A DNA stretch of 64,000 nucleotides, taken from the NCBI RefSeq assembly GCF_000517105.1, contig NZ_KI912149.1, positions 280 to 64,279 of the forward strand, in the 5' to 3' direction. The DNA comes from Fischerella sp. PCC 9605 (lineage in GTDB: Bacteria > Cyanobacteriota > Cyanobacteriia > Cyanobacteriales > Nostocaceae). The notes below the pieces were generated by a model. That model saw only the letters and a program-made list of their open reading frames with translations. It did not search any database and was not told the origin of the DNA. Shown here one piece after another: positions 23,699 through 33,741 of this stretch. The first letter of the stretch is position 1, and each line of letters opens with the position of its first letter. Made by a program: the position numbers and the translations under genes.

Positions 23699-24172
23699 TT
23701 ATTCGGTCATTGCAGCTTTGACAGCTGGCTCTAGTTTAGCTTTAGTTTCCTGGAACTCCCGACCTAAATTAGTTAACTGTTCGTCATTCATACACTTGCG
23801 GACAGCATTAAAAATTTTATTTTCTTCTTCTCTTACATGATGCTGCACTGCTTTTTGAAGTTCATTAATTTTTTTTTGAAACTCTGATTCACCTGGTTTG
23901 AGTTCCTTAATTTCCTCTAAAATCACTTTTGCTTCTTCGTGTTCTTTCTCAGCTTCTTCAATATACTTTTTAGTTTCTTCGTACTCCTGCATCGCTGGGT
24001 AAAAAACTAGTTCTTCAGTTCTAGCGTGTAGTGTCAATGCTTTAAAAATTTGATTGAAACACTCATACAGTTTTTTATTGTCTGCCTTTTCTGCTTCTGC
24101 AAAAAGCTGTTCAACTTGGCGATGCTCTGCTTCGATTAACGAAAGGATATCCTTTGATGTAGCCTTAGCCAT
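23699..24172 (-). CDS. Hemerythrin HHE-domain protein
   Basis: A 157-residue four-helix protein with the diiron-ligand pattern: EAEHRQVEQLF, HARTEELVFYP, EKEHEEAKVIL and HHVREEENKIF. Such soluble proteins bind a non-haem diiron site and O2 or act in iron or oxidative-stress responses. It is highly charged and ends in an Ala/Glu-rich tail. Single gene. ATG start; AGGAG lies nine bases before it on the minus strand (24182-24186). Confidence 0.88.
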   Translation of the reverse strand: MAKATSKDILSLIEAEHRQVEQLFAEAEKADNKKLYECFNQIFKALTLHARTEELVFYPAMQEYEETKKYIEEAEKEHEEAKVILEEIKELKPGESEFQKKINELQKAVQHHVREEENKIFNAVRKCMNDEQLTNLGREFQETKAKLEPAVKAAMTE

Positions 24173-24665
24173 TTTTTTCTCCTAGTGGTAAATAATTTTT
24201 AACAGTAGTCTGAAACAGTTTTTACTCCAACATCGTAAAAGCATTTAGAAATTGTAGATAAACAACTATACTTTTATAATGAACACGCTTCAGCAATTCC
24301 CTGTAAACTTATAGGTTCAGTAGCTATTCAATTCAAAAATAAAGTTATCACTAAACTTTATAACTATCAAAATTAATTAATTTTATCGGTCTCTAGTTTG
24401 GTAGATGAAAATAAAAAAATACAAAAAACAATAAATTTTCTAATCTAAATTTTTACGGACTGTAAATTATTCAACCTCTTTCCAGAGGTAGAAGCTTATT
24501 TACATCCAAGACATGAAAAGTTAGAAAAGGTCAGTCCAATTCGGAATTGGGTATTTGGAATTTCCTAGAATTTCGGTCGTGCCCATCTCCCCATTCCCCC
24601 ATTCCCCCATTCCCAATTAGCGTTATGCTAATTTTTATGAAGATTTAAGAATAGGGGCAAAGATA
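24173..24665. other. AT-rich intergenic region (493 bases)
   Basis: No coding frame is supported. It holds the promoters of the two divergent neighbours and, at 24587-24616, a short period-7 array of CCCATTC units. Confidence 0.5.
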
Positions 24666-25136
24666 ATGAATCTGGAACTGTCACCATCGGTAAAATATTG
24701 GTCGCAATTCTTCCACCCAATCATGATGTGGGCGCTACTGTTAGCATCCATATATGCTGCATATCTGGGGCTACAAGTGCAGCGTACTAGAAATGCTCAA
24801 GGCGAACAAAAGAAAGAACTGATTAAAGGTAAATATAACGTCAGACACTACCAAATCGGTTCTATACTATTGGCGTTCATGGTGCTAGGCTCTGTTGGTG
24901 GGATGGCTGTCACCTATATTAATAATGGTAAGTTGTTTGTGGGGCCGCACCTGCTAGCAGGTCTTGGCATGACAAGTATAATTGCCTTTTCTGCTGCCTT
25001 GTCTCCTTACATGCAAAAAGGGGCGAATTGGGCGCGTGTCACACATATTTTGTTGAATTTTACCCTTTTAGGGCTTTTTACTTGGCAAGCTATCACTGGC
25101 GTGCAAATTGTGCAAAAAATTATCAGTAATGCATAG
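24666..25136 (+). CDS. DUF4079 membrane protein
   Basis: A 156-residue protein with four hydrophobic segments (about residues 15-37, 65-87, 97-115, 125-148). HPIMMWALLLAS near the N-terminus, VRHYQIGSILLAFMVLGS and THILLNFTLLGLFTWQAITG match the cyanobacterial DUF4079 family, which resembles cytochrome b561-like four-helix bundles. His residues in helices 1, 2, 3 and 4 could be haem ligands, but this is inference. It likely sits in the plasma or thylakoid membrane. Confidence 0.85.
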   Translation: MNLELSPSVKYWSQFFHPIMMWALLLASIYAAYLGLQVQRTRNAQGEQKKELIKGKYNVRHYQIGSILLAFMVLGSVGGMAVTYINNGKLFVGPHLLAGLGMTSIIAFSAALSPYMQKGANWARVTHILLNFTLLGLFTWQAITGVQIVQKIISNA

Positions 25137-25191
25137 TTATTAGTCATTGGTCATTAGTCATTAGTCATTAGTCATTAGTCATTAGTCATTA
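25137..25191. repeat. STRR array (GTCATTA)
   Basis: Seven consecutive period-7 copies follow the DUF4079 stop codon. Confidence 0.9.
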
Positions 25192-25233
25192 ACATTACAA
25201 ATGACAAAGGACAAATGACTATTGACCCTTGAC

Positions 25234-25935
25234 TCATTTCTTTTTCTTAACATTAGCTGGCAATGGTATGCCCAAAGATTGATGAAAATCTTCTTGGACT
25301 TTGCGGGTTAAGCGGCGGGAGACTTGACGGACTATTTGGTTAAGTAAGCGATCGCCCGTAGATTGAATTAAAGACTTGGGTAATCGCTGAATAAATTTAG
25401 GAAAGTGAATGTCAACTGTTAAATCCAGTTCCCACTCAACTCGCGTCATCTCACCCAAATGAGCAGTGGCTTGGTATTCCTGGGTTTCAATCAATTGTAG
25501 CGATGCCCGGTAGTCTACATCATAACCAGGAGGTTGATAACCAGGAATAGGGATAGTACGAATGCGATAAATACTGTTCTCAGGACAGAGAAGTTCTAAA
25601 CCAATTTTTGGTTCTACTTCGTAACCAAAACTGCCAAAGCGGCCAATTACTAAAGCATAGCCATTTTTCCCTAGTGGTTCCACCTTCATGGGTTCGGCAC
25701 AGCGGTAAAACCAACTAGCATGATTGTTGAGATACTCAGCAACACTCTGGACAGGAGCATACATTTCCATACAGTCCTGATACCGACCGTAAAATGTTGT
25801 GGGAGTCCCTACAGTTGTCTGTGGGCGTGCTTCTTCAGTTTCTGCGATCGTTGAGGCCACAGACAAAACCACTTCTGTTGTTTCAAATGATTCAAAGGAT
25901 TGATATTCTGAGTTTTTTGAAATCATAAGATTCAT
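25234..25935 (-). CDS. DUF1997 family protein
   Basis: A 233-residue soluble protein. The core contains YLNNHASWFYRCAEPMKVEP, GYALVIGRFGSFGYEVEPK and VEWELDLTVDIHFPKFIQRL, the DUF1997 pattern widespread in cyanobacteria and plastids; structurally the family resembles START-like lipid-binding domains (inference). The N-terminal ~45 residues are variable and the C-terminus is Lys-rich. It is divergent from the SDR gene at 26102. Confidence 0.8.
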   Translation of the reverse strand: MNLMISKNSEYQSFESFETTEVVLSVASTIAETEEARPQTTVGTPTTFYGRYQDCMEMYAPVQSVAEYLNNHASWFYRCAEPMKVEPLGKNGYALVIGRFGSFGYEVEPKIGLELLCPENSIYRIRTIPIPGYQPPGYDVDYRASLQLIETQEYQATAHLGEMTRVEWELDLTVDIHFPKFIQRLPKSLIQSTGDRLLNQIVRQVSRRLTRKVQEDFHQSLGIPLPANVKKKK

Positions 25936-26101
25936 TTATACTTTTGATGATTGTCTCAATTAATCTTTCCCGTCTTGGGTGCAACGTTTCGCACTAAAAG
26001 TACATTTTGACCGAAAACTTAAAAACACATCATACATTTCATCGAATCTCTACAATAGAGACAGAAAAAGGACATACTAGTTTCCCAGGATAGCGTTGAT
26101 C

Positions 26102-26761
26102 ATGAAAGCTTTTGTAGCAGGAGCAACAGGAGAAACAGGTCGCCGGATCGTACAAGAACTGATAGCGCGGAATATTCCCGTTCGTGCCTTGGTGCGCGAC
26201 GTCGAGAAAGCGAGAAGTATTCTGCCTGCTGACGCCGAATTAGTGCAGGGTGATGTGTTAGACCAACAAAGCCTAGCTACTGCTTTGGGAGACAGTACGG
26301 TACTCCTATGTGCTACGGGAGCAAAACCCAGCTTTGATCCCACAGGCCCTTATAAAGTGGATTATGAAGGAACTAAAAATTTAGTTAATGCTGCTAAGAG
26401 TAGGGGGATAGAGCATTTCGTCTTGGTTTCTTCTTTGGCTGCTTCCCAATTTTTCCATCCTCTGAATTTATTCTGGTTGATTTTATACTGGAAAAAACAA
26501 GCTGAGGAATACCTGCAAAAAAGCGGTTTAACTTATACAATTGTCAGACCGGGTGGCTTGAGGAATGAAGATAACCCTGACTCAATCGTGATGCAAAACG
26601 CTGATACGTTGTTTGAAGGCAGTATTCCTCGCCAAAAAGTTGCTCAAGTTTGCGTTGAAGCACTATTTGAGCCAGCAGCACAGAATAAAATTGTAGAGAT
26701 TGTGGCAAAACCAGATGCCCCTGCGAAAAACTTTGGTGAGTTGTTTGCAAGCGTCGCTTGA
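26102..26761 (+). CDS. SDR-family NAD(P)-binding protein (NmrA/Ycf39-like)
   Basis: The protein begins MKAFVAGATGETGRRIVQEL, a Rossmann GxTGxxG dinucleotide loop, followed by VQGDVLDQQSL and FVLVSSLAAS; YWKKQAEEYL supplies the Tyr-Lys-like position and TIVRPGGLRNE is typical of atypical SDRs. The frame reaches back to a TTG at 26096, but the ATG at 26102 follows AGGA. Length (219) fits. Role unknown; relatives act in isoprenoid or photosystem assembly. The lactate dehydrogenase gene starts 18 bases after its stop, so the two are likely cotranscribed. Confidence 0.85.
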   Translation: MKAFVAGATGETGRRIVQELIARNIPVRALVRDVEKARSILPADAELVQGDVLDQQSLATALGDSTVLLCATGAKPSFDPTGPYKVDYEGTKNLVNAAKSRGIEHFVLVSSLAASQFFHPLNLFWLILYWKKQAEEYLQKSGLTYTIVRPGGLRNEDNPDSIVMQNADTLFEGSIPRQKVAQVCVEALFEPAAQNKIVEIVAKPDAPAKNFGELFASVA

Positions 26762-26779
26762 GTATAACAGGAGTATTGC

Positions 26780-27811
26780 GTGAAAGTTGCAGTCTTCAGC
26801 ACCAAGTCGTACGATCGCGAGTTTTTGGAGGCAGCAAACGCAGCTGCCCAAGCGAATCATGAGTTTGTTTACTTCGACACTAGTTTGAGTCCTCAAACTG
26901 TTTCTCTAGCAGCCGAGTGTGCAGCGGTTTGCGTGTTTGTGAATGATGATGTCAGTGCCGAGACCCTCAAACTCTTGGCAGCGCAAGGTACTCGTTTTGT
27001 GGCACTGCGCTGTACTGGCTTCAACAATGTAGACCTGAAAACAGCAGCAGAATTGGGAATTAAGGTTGCACGAGTGACTGTCTACTCTCCCTTCTCGGTA
27101 GCAGAACACGCTGTCGGTTTAATCTTGATGCTGAATCGCAAGCTGTATCGGGCTTACAATCGAGTTCGAGATGATAATTTCTCCTTAGAAGGACTGCTGG
27201 GATTTGATCTGCATGGTGGCACAGTTGGCATCATTGGCACAGGCAAGATCGGCATGATTTTTGCTCAAATCATGCAGGGATTTGGCTGCCATTTGCTTGG
27301 ATATGATGCTTTTCCAAATTCCAAGTTTGAGACAATTGCTAATGCCCGCTATGTAGAATTGCCAGAGTTGTTCGCCAAGGCGGACATTATTTCATTGCAC
27401 TGTCCTCTCACCCCAGAAACGCATCACCTAATTAACGCGAACGCGATTGAGCAAATGAAGCCTGGAGTCATGCTGATCAATACGAGTCGAGGTGGACTGA
27501 TTGATACCGAGGCTGTAATTGCGGGAATTAAATCAAGAAAGATTGGTCATCTTGGAATTGATGTTTATGAGCAAGAAAATGGCCTATTCTTTGAAGATTT
27601 ATCTGACAGCGTGATTGAGGATGATGTTTTTCAGCTGTTGCAATCATTCCCGAATGTCGTGATTACAGCCCATCAAGCCTTCTTTACCCGCAATGCACTG
27701 ACTGATATCTCTAAAACAACAATCTCAAACATCACAGACTTTGAGCAAGGTCGTCCCCTGACTAATGAAATCTCCTATCAACCTCAAGTTCTCGCTAAAT
27801 CTCCCGCTTAA
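26780..27811 (+). CDS. D-lactate dehydrogenase (D-2-hydroxyacid dehydrogenase family)
   Basis: NAD-dependent enzyme reducing pyruvate to D-lactate. It shows VAVFSTKSYDREFLEAAN at the N-terminus (typical of LdhA), the NAD loop GIIGTGKIG, and catalytic Arg (NTSRGGLIDT), Glu (DVYEQE) and His (TAHQAFFT). FFEDLSD after the Glu region is an LdhA feature. The GTG start is preceded by AGGAG six bases away. At 343 residues it is full length. Downstream of an SDR gene with 18 bases between; probably one transcript. Confidence 0.92.
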   Translation: MKVAVFSTKSYDREFLEAANAAAQANHEFVYFDTSLSPQTVSLAAECAAVCVFVNDDVSAETLKLLAAQGTRFVALRCTGFNNVDLKTAAELGIKVARVTVYSPFSVAEHAVGLILMLNRKLYRAYNRVRDDNFSLEGLLGFDLHGGTVGIIGTGKIGMIFAQIMQGFGCHLLGYDAFPNSKFETIANARYVELPELFAKADIISLHCPLTPETHHLINANAIEQMKPGVMLINTSRGGLIDTEAVIAGIKSRKIGHLGIDVYEQENGLFFEDLSDSVIEDDVFQLLQSFPNVVITAHQAFFTRNALTDISKTTISNITDFEQGRPLTNEISYQPQVLAKSPA

Positions 27812-27846
27812 GGGGGATTGGGGATTGGGGATTGGGGATTGGGATT
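27811..27846. repeat. STRR array (GGGGATT) with inverted pyrimidine copy
   Basis: Four period-7 units after the ldh stop, and inverse CCCTAATCCCCGATCCCC at about 27882-27899; together they could form a hairpin. Confidence 0.8.
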
Positions 27847-27999
27847 AACGATTATCTTTGCCCGATGCCCCTTGCCCCAGTCCCTAATCCCCGATCCCCT
27901 TTGCTATGTCCCCAAGTGAGAACTTTCCGGAAACGAGTACGTCAATAATGATTGTTATATTTTGGATGGGCATAGCAGGCAATTTTAAGGAGTCGGACT

Positions 28000-28653
28000 C
28001 TGAAAGGCTGGGAATTTAAAGGGATTGAAAAATTTATCGGGCCACTAGCCGCTTTGTTGGCATTTGTGTATTTATTTCAGTGGTATATCATTGGTGATTT
28101 GCGATCGCGTCCCGATCCTGTGTTTAAAAACAGACAACCACCGTTGGTCATGAAAGGTGGCGATCCCTACATCCGCGCTTTAATGCGAACTATCTCAGCC
28201 AGTGAAGCCAGTAGTAACCGTCCCTATTCAATTTTGTATGGCGGACAGCATGTTAAAGACCTCAGCCGTCATCCACAGATATGTGTCACAATTGTGACTG
28301 GTCCTAATCAGGGTAATTGTTCTACAGCTGCTGGTAGATATCAAATCATCAATACAACTTGGTATACGATCGCGCCTAGATATCACCCAAAACCGAAGCG
28401 GTTAATGTTTTGGAATTCTTATAGTTTTGAACCAGAGTATCAAGACGCAGTGGTGCATAGTTGGTTAAGTGATTCCGAATTTTGGGGAATTAATATCTCT
28501 CAGCTACTGCGTCAGGGAAAGTTAGATGAAGTGTTGCGGCGACTGTCATCAACATGGACAAGTTTAGGCTATGGTATTGAAACTAATTCTGTAAGTCCCT
28601 ATTTACCACAGATTTACCAAAAAATGTTAAAGGAAGAATTAAAAGCAACTTAA
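28000..28653 (+). CDS. GH104-like muramidase with N-terminal membrane anchor; CTG start likely
   Basis: After a membrane segment (ALLAFVYLFQWYII) the protein resembles lambda endolysin R (GH104): ALMRTISASEASSNRPYSIL, then CSTAAGRYQI with a following TTW, and LSSTWTSLGYG. The Glu in the ASEA segment is at the expected catalytic place. It would cleave peptidoglycan on the periplasmic side. No ATG or GTG exists upstream of residue 20 in this frame. AAGGAG at 27987-27992 lies seven bases before CTG 28000, giving LKGWEFKGIEKFIGP; TTG 28054 is the alternative, but has no ribosome binding site and falls inside the membrane helix. Confidence 0.75.
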   Translation: MKGWEFKGIEKFIGPLAALLAFVYLFQWYIIGDLRSRPDPVFKNRQPPLVMKGGDPYIRALMRTISASEASSNRPYSILYGGQHVKDLSRHPQICVTIVTGPNQGNCSTAAGRYQIINTTWYTIAPRYHPKPKRLMFWNSYSFEPEYQDAVVHSWLSDSEFWGINISQLLRQGKLDEVLRRLSSTWTSLGYGIETNSVSPYLPQIYQKMLKEELKAT

Positions 28654-28742
28654 AAATTAAAAATAAATATACACTATACGGCAGTTATAATCAAAACTTG
28701 TTATAAGGTACTTGAGCGAAGGTATAACACACCTTTATTTAT

Positions 28743-29018
28743 TTAAAAGTAATTCTTAGATTCATGCCATAGGGTAATTCCAAGTTCTTCGCACCAACAT
28801 ACCCTGTCATAAATTTGGCGATCGCGGTTGGCGATCCAATCATAAATTTTTTTTGCCTTTGCTAGTGCTTGTTTTTTATTGCGATAGAGTCGCGGACTAG
28901 GACGCAAGACTTCTCCATTAATATGTATTGCTACTATCAGCCAATAGTCGCTACCTTCCCCTTCCGGAATAATTTCTAAAAATCCGCCACTGTAGGCTTC
29001 AATAATTCCTAAGCTCAT
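28743..29018 (-). CDS. Small conserved-looking hypothetical protein
   Basis: A 91-residue soluble protein, MSLGIIEAYSGGFLEIIPEG followed by a basic middle (YRNKKQALAKAKKIYDWIAN) and an aromatic C-terminus. I do not recognise a family. The balanced composition and the HIP1-containing coding sequence favour a real gene. It converges with the muramidase gene. Confidence 0.6.
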   Translation of the reverse strand: MSLGIIEAYSGGFLEIIPEGEGSDYWLIVAIHINGEVLRPSPRLYRNKKQALAKAKKIYDWIANRDRQIYDRVCWCEELGITLWHESKNYF

Positions 29019-29182
29019 TTGTCAAATTAATTAAAAACCTTAAAAACATAAGCTCTTGGATAAAAATCTACTCTTAGAGCTTGGGAATAGCAATGCGTAG
29101 TGGGGGGATGGGAAATGGTAAATGAGGTAAAAATACTTTACATTTTTTTATATAGTTGTTTTTACTTATGTCCATTGACTGG

Positions 29183-30037
29183 CTAGATCAATTTAATTCC
29201 TTCATCTAAGCCTGATTCGTTAAAAAAATTACTAATGTTTTCCACAAATACTTTTGTATTTTCAAAATGAATATTATGTCCAGCATTACTAATTACTCTT
29301 AGCTCACAAAATTGACATATATTCGCCATTTTTTCATTAATATCGACAAATTTTTTATCATATTCACCAGCTAATAACAGCAATGGATTGATATTATATT
29401 TGAGTTTTTCCCACAAAGAAGGCTGGCAACCAGTGCCCATAAACCGCAGGGATTTAGCTAATTCTGTAGGATTATTCTGTAATCTAATTTCTATCAAATT
29501 CTGAAATCGCGGATGATTTTTGATATTGCCGAAAATAGGCTGACTATACCAATTTGATAAAAAAGCGATAAAATCACTTTGTTCAATGCATCTTTCTAAT
29601 TTTTTAGCTATTTGCCCATCACGCTTAGCTCTGTCTTGCTGTTCCGCAACTGTTGGCAAACCAGGAGAAGCTGATTCCAGAACAACATTGGAGAACCTGT
29701 GGGGAAAATTTAGGGTGAGATATAAACCTAACCTACCTCCCATAGAATAACCTACTAAAAAACATTTGGTAATTTGCAAATTATCTAACAAGTTGATTAA
29801 AGCTTGAGCAGTTTGTGTCATGCTATAGCAGTTGTCTGCACCCAAAACTTTAGTGTTACCATGCCCAGGCAAATCTATTGTTAGACAATAGAAATCTTTT
29901 TCTAATAATTTTATGGCTTCATCGAATTCATGATAATTTCCCATAAAGCCGTGTATAAAAAGAAGTAGGGATTTATTTGCATTACCACTGAAAGAATAAT
30001 AAAATGCATAATTTGCAATTGTCATGACATTAGTCAT
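29183..30037 (-). CDS. menH: SHCHC synthase (menaquinone/phylloquinone pathway), alpha/beta hydrolase
   Basis: Alpha/beta-hydrolase with Ser in LVGYSMGGRLGL (Ser98 from this start), Asp in AGEYDKKF and His in SNAGHNIHFEN. HGFMGNYHEFDEAI and LPGHGNT are the MenH signature. It removes pyruvate from SEPHCHC to give SHCHC; in cyanobacteria this leads to phylloquinone for photosystem I. The start is ATG 30037; a TTG at 30043 and an ATG at 30025 are alternatives. The region is AT-rich. No other men gene is in view. Confidence 0.88.
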   Translation of the reverse strand: MTNVMTIANYAFYYSFSGNANKSLLLFIHGFMGNYHEFDEAIKLLEKDFYCLTIDLPGHGNTKVLGADNCYSMTQTAQALINLLDNLQITKCFLVGYSMGGRLGLYLTLNFPHRFSNVVLESASPGLPTVAEQQDRAKRDGQIAKKLERCIEQSDFIAFLSNWYSQPIFGNIKNHPRFQNLIEIRLQNNPTELAKSLRFMGTGCQPSLWEKLKYNINPLLLLAGEYDKKFVDINEKMANICQFCELRVISNAGHNIHFENTKVFVENISNFFNESGLDEGIKLI

Positions 30038-30914
30038 AATCAATATAGGAACAATAAGATTATTGCTTGTAATGAAGATTTATTAACATTCTACACTCTG
30101 AAAAATCTAATTTTTTTATAAATGCTTAAGGTTAAGAAAAGGTTATTGCATAAAAAGTCTATTGACAAGAAAAATATATCGCAATTTTTAATCATTCAAG
30201 ACAGCGATCGCTGTTCAGTAAGAGTAACAAAATCTAGTGTCAATCAAGTAGACTTTTTCATTAACCATCATAAACTGTCAGGAATACGAAAAGCATGAGA
30301 AATCTAAATTTATTGGCTCTGTCTACTGCCTTCTTCTCTCTTTTCTCTTTATTTAGTCGTTTATCTGCCTTAACTGACTTTCTTAACTGGCTTATCTGCT
30401 ATGGAAACTGTTATAAGAAAAGTAGAGTATTTATAATAAGCTTTGTTGTAGAAGTAGCAAATTCATACTGATATCCAAAATTTTGAGTACAGTTACTTGC
30501 TGAGAATTTCGACAATCTCATGCGGTCAGCTTTTTGTCAACGTTTAAGTTCTTATGGTAAAGATAAAATTACTTGACCGTATCGGTTGCTGTTGTTAGCC
30601 TTAACTATCGATTCCAAAGATTGAAGCAAGCAGTTGAATAAGCCGTAGTTATCACCTTTTAATATGCAATCAGTTTCGTTTGTTTGGCGATGATTTATTA
30701 TTAATCTGTAGTTTCAGCTTTCTTTTCGTAGTGCAACAGCAACAGGTATTGCTAACATCAATGCCACAGGTTTGTTGCTGACACAAATCCTTTCAGGAAA
30801 AATCTACCTGCTGATTGCTTCTTTTCCACTAAGTGGACGCAAGAATGAACTTTATATTTGTGAGGCGATCGCAATAGCCAGAAGAACAGTTTTGAGACAA
30901 TTATAGGTGCAAGC
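30038..30914. other. Long spacer upstream of phosphoketolase (877 bases)
   Basis: Mostly AT-rich with no recognised gene. One HIP1-bearing stretch lies at 30202-30212 and a 58-codon frame at 30295-30471 (listed separately). The size suggests a long 5' leader or complex promoter for xfp. Confidence 0.45.
30295..30471 (+). CDS. Possible small membrane protein (58 residues)
   Basis: ATG with AGGA 11 bases upstream opens MRNLNLLALSTAFFSLFSLF, a hydrophobic helix rich in Phe, Leu and Ser, followed by a basic part (YGNCYKKSRVF). It ends at TGA 30469. I know no homologue; Ser/Phe richness could be chance in pyrimidine-rich DNA. Confidence 0.25.
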   Translation: MRNLNLLALSTAFFSLFSLFSRLSALTDFLNWLICYGNCYKKSRVFIISFVVEVANSY

Positions 30915-33356
30915 ATGGTAGCAACACCCCCAAAATCAACCGCTGACGACATTACTTCTATTAGCTGTTTTGGCCCGGCACGTTCAACAGTTGAGGGTGC
31001 GCCCCTTAGCTCTGACGAACTCCGCAAAATGCATGCCTTCTGGCGTGCTGCCAATTACTTGGCCATTGGCATGATTTACCTGCGGGATAACCCACTGCTG
31101 AAAGAACCTCTCAAGCCTGAGCATATCAAGCACCGCTTGTTGGGACACTGGGGTTCTAGCCCTGGCATCAGTTTTCTTTATACACACCTCAACCGCGTCA
31201 TCAAGAAATTTGACCAGGACATGTTATACATCGTGGGGCCTGGTCACGGTGCGCCCGGATTCTTGGGTCCCTGCTACTTAGAGGGGAGCTATTCTAACTA
31301 CTTCTCTGACTGTAGCGAAGACGAAGAGGGGATGAAGCAGTTCTTTAAGCAATTCTCCTTCCCTGGTGGGATTGGTAGCCACTGCACCCCTGAAACCCCT
31401 GGCTCCATTCACGAAGGCGGTGAACTGGGTTACAGCATATCCCACGCTTATGGTGCAGCATTTGACAATCCCAACCTGATTGTTATCGCCCTGGCTGGGG
31501 ATGGAGAAGCAGAAACCGGAGCTTTAGCAACCTCCTGGCATTCTAACAAGTTCCTCAACCCCATTCGCGATGGTGCAGTGCTGCCGATTTTGCACTTGAA
31601 TGGTTACAAAATTAATAACCCCACCGTTTTGTCTCGCATTAGCCATGAAGAGTTAGAAGATCTGTTCAAAGGCTATGGCTACACACCCTACTTCGTGGAA
31701 GGTTCTGACCCCGAGAGTATGCATCAAGCAATGGCGGCAACATTAGATCATTGCATATCAGAAATTCACAAAATCCAACAGGAAGTTCGCAGCAGTGGCG
31801 TTCCTACCCGTTCCCGCTGGCCCATGATTGTCATGCGTACACCCAAGGGCTGGACTGGTCCCCAAGAGGTGGATGGACACAAAGTCGAAGGCTTTTGGCG
31901 TGCTCACCAAGTACCGATGGGAGGAATGCATTCTAATCCAGAGCATTTGAGACTGCTGGAAGAATGGATGCGAAGCTACAAGCCAGAGGAACTCTTTGAT
32001 GCCAATGGTACGATACTACCAGAAATTCAGGATATGGCACCTGCTGGCTCAAAACGTTTGGGATCTACCCCCTACGCTAATGGTGGTGTGTTGCGCCGCG
32101 AACTGAAAATGCCTGATTTCCGCAAGTACGGCATTGAGGTTGAAAAGCCTGGACAAATCGAGGTGGAAAACACCAAACCTCTGGGCGTTTTCTTGCGTGA
32201 TGTGATGCGGAACAATATGAACAGTTTCCGCGTGTTTGGCCCTGACGAAAACACCTCCAACAAGCTCAATGCAGTTTACGAAGCCAGTAAAAAGTTCTGG
32301 ATTGCAGGATACTTACCAGAAGATGCTGACGGTGGCGAACTGTCTCCCGACGGTCGCGTGTTAGAGATACTGAGCGAGCACACATTAGAAGGTTGGCTGG
32401 AAGGCTACTTGCTCACGGGTCGTCATGGCTTCTTCTCTACCTATGAGGCCTTTGCTCATGTGATTGACTCAATGGTGGGTCAACACGCCAAGTGGCTGGA
32501 AATTTGCAACCATATTAGCTGGCGAGCAAAAGTTTCTTCGCTCAACATCCTCATTACTTCTACCGTTTGGCGACAAGACCACAACGGTTTCACTCACCAA
32601 GACCCGGGCTTTTTAGATGTGATGCTGAACAAAAGTCCGGAAGTGGTTCGCATCTATCTTCCCCCTGATGTCAACTCACTGCTGTCAGTCGTTGACCACT
32701 GCTTGCGGAGTGAGAATTATGTCAATGTGATTGTGTCTGACAAGCAACTACACTTGCAGTATCACGATATGGAAGCTGCTATCCGCAATTGCACCAAGGG
32801 TATAGATATCTGGGAGTGGGCCAGCACGGATGCTGGTGAAGAACCAGATGTAGTGCTGGCGTGTGCAGGTGACATTCCCACCCTAGAAGCACTGGCAGCA
32901 TCGGTATTTCTGAGAGAGAATTTTCCTGAGTTGAAAATTCGGTTTATCAATGTGATTGATTTATTCAGGTTGCAACCGGATACAGAGCATCCGCACGGTT
33001 TAAGCGATCGCGATTTTGATAGCCTCTTCACTCTCGATAAGCCAGTCATCTTCAACTTCCACGGCTACCCCTGGTTGATTCACCGCCTCGCTTACCGCCG
33101 CACCAATCATAACAACATCCACGTGCGCGGTTACAAAGAAAAGGGCAACATCAATACACCTTTAGAGCTTGCCATCCAAAACCAAATCGATCGCTTTAGC
33201 ATTGCGATCGACGTAATTGATCGAGTCCCCAAACTCAAAGTAGCAGGTGCTCACGTCAAAGAAATGCTCAAAGATGAGCAAATCTCTTGCCGTCATTACG
33301 CCTACGAACACGGGATTGATAAGCCCGAAATCGTTAATTGGAAGTGGCCTTACTAG
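30915..33356 (+). CDS. xfp: Phosphoketolase
   Basis: Thiamine-diphosphate enzyme that splits xylulose 5-phosphate and/or fructose 6-phosphate with phosphate into acetyl-phosphate and a shorter sugar phosphate. Visible: [27 protein letters not shown], the thiamine motif GDGEAETG (195-202) followed by NKFLN, and [10 protein letters not shown]. The C-terminal part has the transketolase-like regions ([20 protein letters not shown]). At 813 residues it is full length, cytoplasmic. With D-lactate dehydrogenase 3 kb upstream, it marks an acetyl-phosphate/lactate branch from the Calvin or pentose cycle. Confidence 0.96.
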   Translation: MVATPPKSTADDITSISCFGPARSTVEGAPLSSDELRKMHAFWRAANYLAIGMIYLRDNPLLKEPLKPEHIKHRLLGHWGSSPGISFLYTHLNRVIKKFDQDMLYIVGPGHGAPGFLGPCYLEGSYSNYFSDCSEDEEGMKQFFKQFSFPGGIGSHCTPETPGSIHEGGELGYSISHAYGAAFDNPNLIVIALAGDGEAETGALATSWHSNKFLNPIRDGAVLPILHLNGYKINNPTVLSRISHEELEDLFKGYGYTPYFVEGSDPESMHQAMAATLDHCISEIHKIQQEVRSSGVPTRSRWPMIVMRTPKGWTGPQEVDGHKVEGFWRAHQVPMGGMHSNPEHLRLLEEWMRSYKPEELFDANGTILPEIQDMAPAGSKRLGSTPYANGGVLRRELKMPDFRKYGIEVEKPGQIEVENTKPLGVFLRDVMRNNMNSFRVFGPDENTSNKLNAVYEASKKFWIAGYLPEDADGGELSPDGRVLEILSEHTLEGWLEGYLLTGRHGFFSTYEAFAHVIDSMVGQHAKWLEICNHISWRAKVSSLNILITSTVWRQDHNGFTHQDPGFLDVMLNKSPEVVRIYLPPDVNSLLSVVDHCLRSENYVNVIVSDKQLHLQYHDMEAAIRNCTKGIDIWEWASTDAGEEPDVVLACAGDIPTLEALAASVFLRENFPELKIRFINVIDLFRLQPDTEHPHGLSDRDFDSLFTLDKPVIFNFHGYPWLIHRLAYRRTNHNNIHVRGYKEKGNINTPLELAIQNQIDRFSIAIDVIDRVPKLKVAGAHVKEMLKDEQISCRHYAYEHGIDKPEIVNWKWPY

Positions 33357-33412
33357 GCTGATTGTGAGAGGCTTGACGGTGTCATGCCTTTCTTATTCAT
33401 AAGTTCCCTGAG

Positions 33413-33530
33413 ACTTGGTGTCTTAGTGTCTTGGTGGTAAATAAAATTTATTTTTTCACCACAAAGACACAAAGACACGAAGAAAATTTATTGTTTAGGA
33501 TTGCACCACCAAAGGGCTGGTGCTAAACCC
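33413..33530. repeat. Dispersed inverted repeat (CTTGGTGTCTTAGTGTCTTG family)
   Basis: TTGGTGTCTTAGTGTCTTGG and the inverse CCACAAAGACACAAAGACAC flank AAATAAAATTTATTTTTT; ATTGCACCACCAAAGGGCTG follows at about 33502. The latter is shared with 9800-9820. Confidence 0.8.
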
Positions 33531-33683
33531 TTGGGTTTGGCAAGCTTGGCAGCAAAAGCAAATGCAGCCGAACGAGTGGAAACAGTGTTTAAAATTGTGC
33601 GTTATTTGGAAGCAAATCAGCGTGGGGTGAGTTTGCAGGGCGATCGCTCTCAACCTTCGACGCTAAAAGTTACCGCTGCTTAG
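33501..33683 (+). other. Short reading frame after phosphoketolase, possible gene remnant
   Basis: The 60-codon frame starts inside the dispersed repeat. From about 33530 it reads GLASLAAKANAAERVETVFK, VRYLEANQRGVSLQ, which looks like genuine helical protein and contains a HIP1 octamer. I cannot name the family; it may be the C-terminal end of a gene interrupted by the repeat. Confidence 0.35.
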
Positions 33684-33741
33684 TATTTCACCAGACAAAA
33701 TTTGCTAGATAGACTAATAGAGAGGTGGGGAGATAAGAAAA

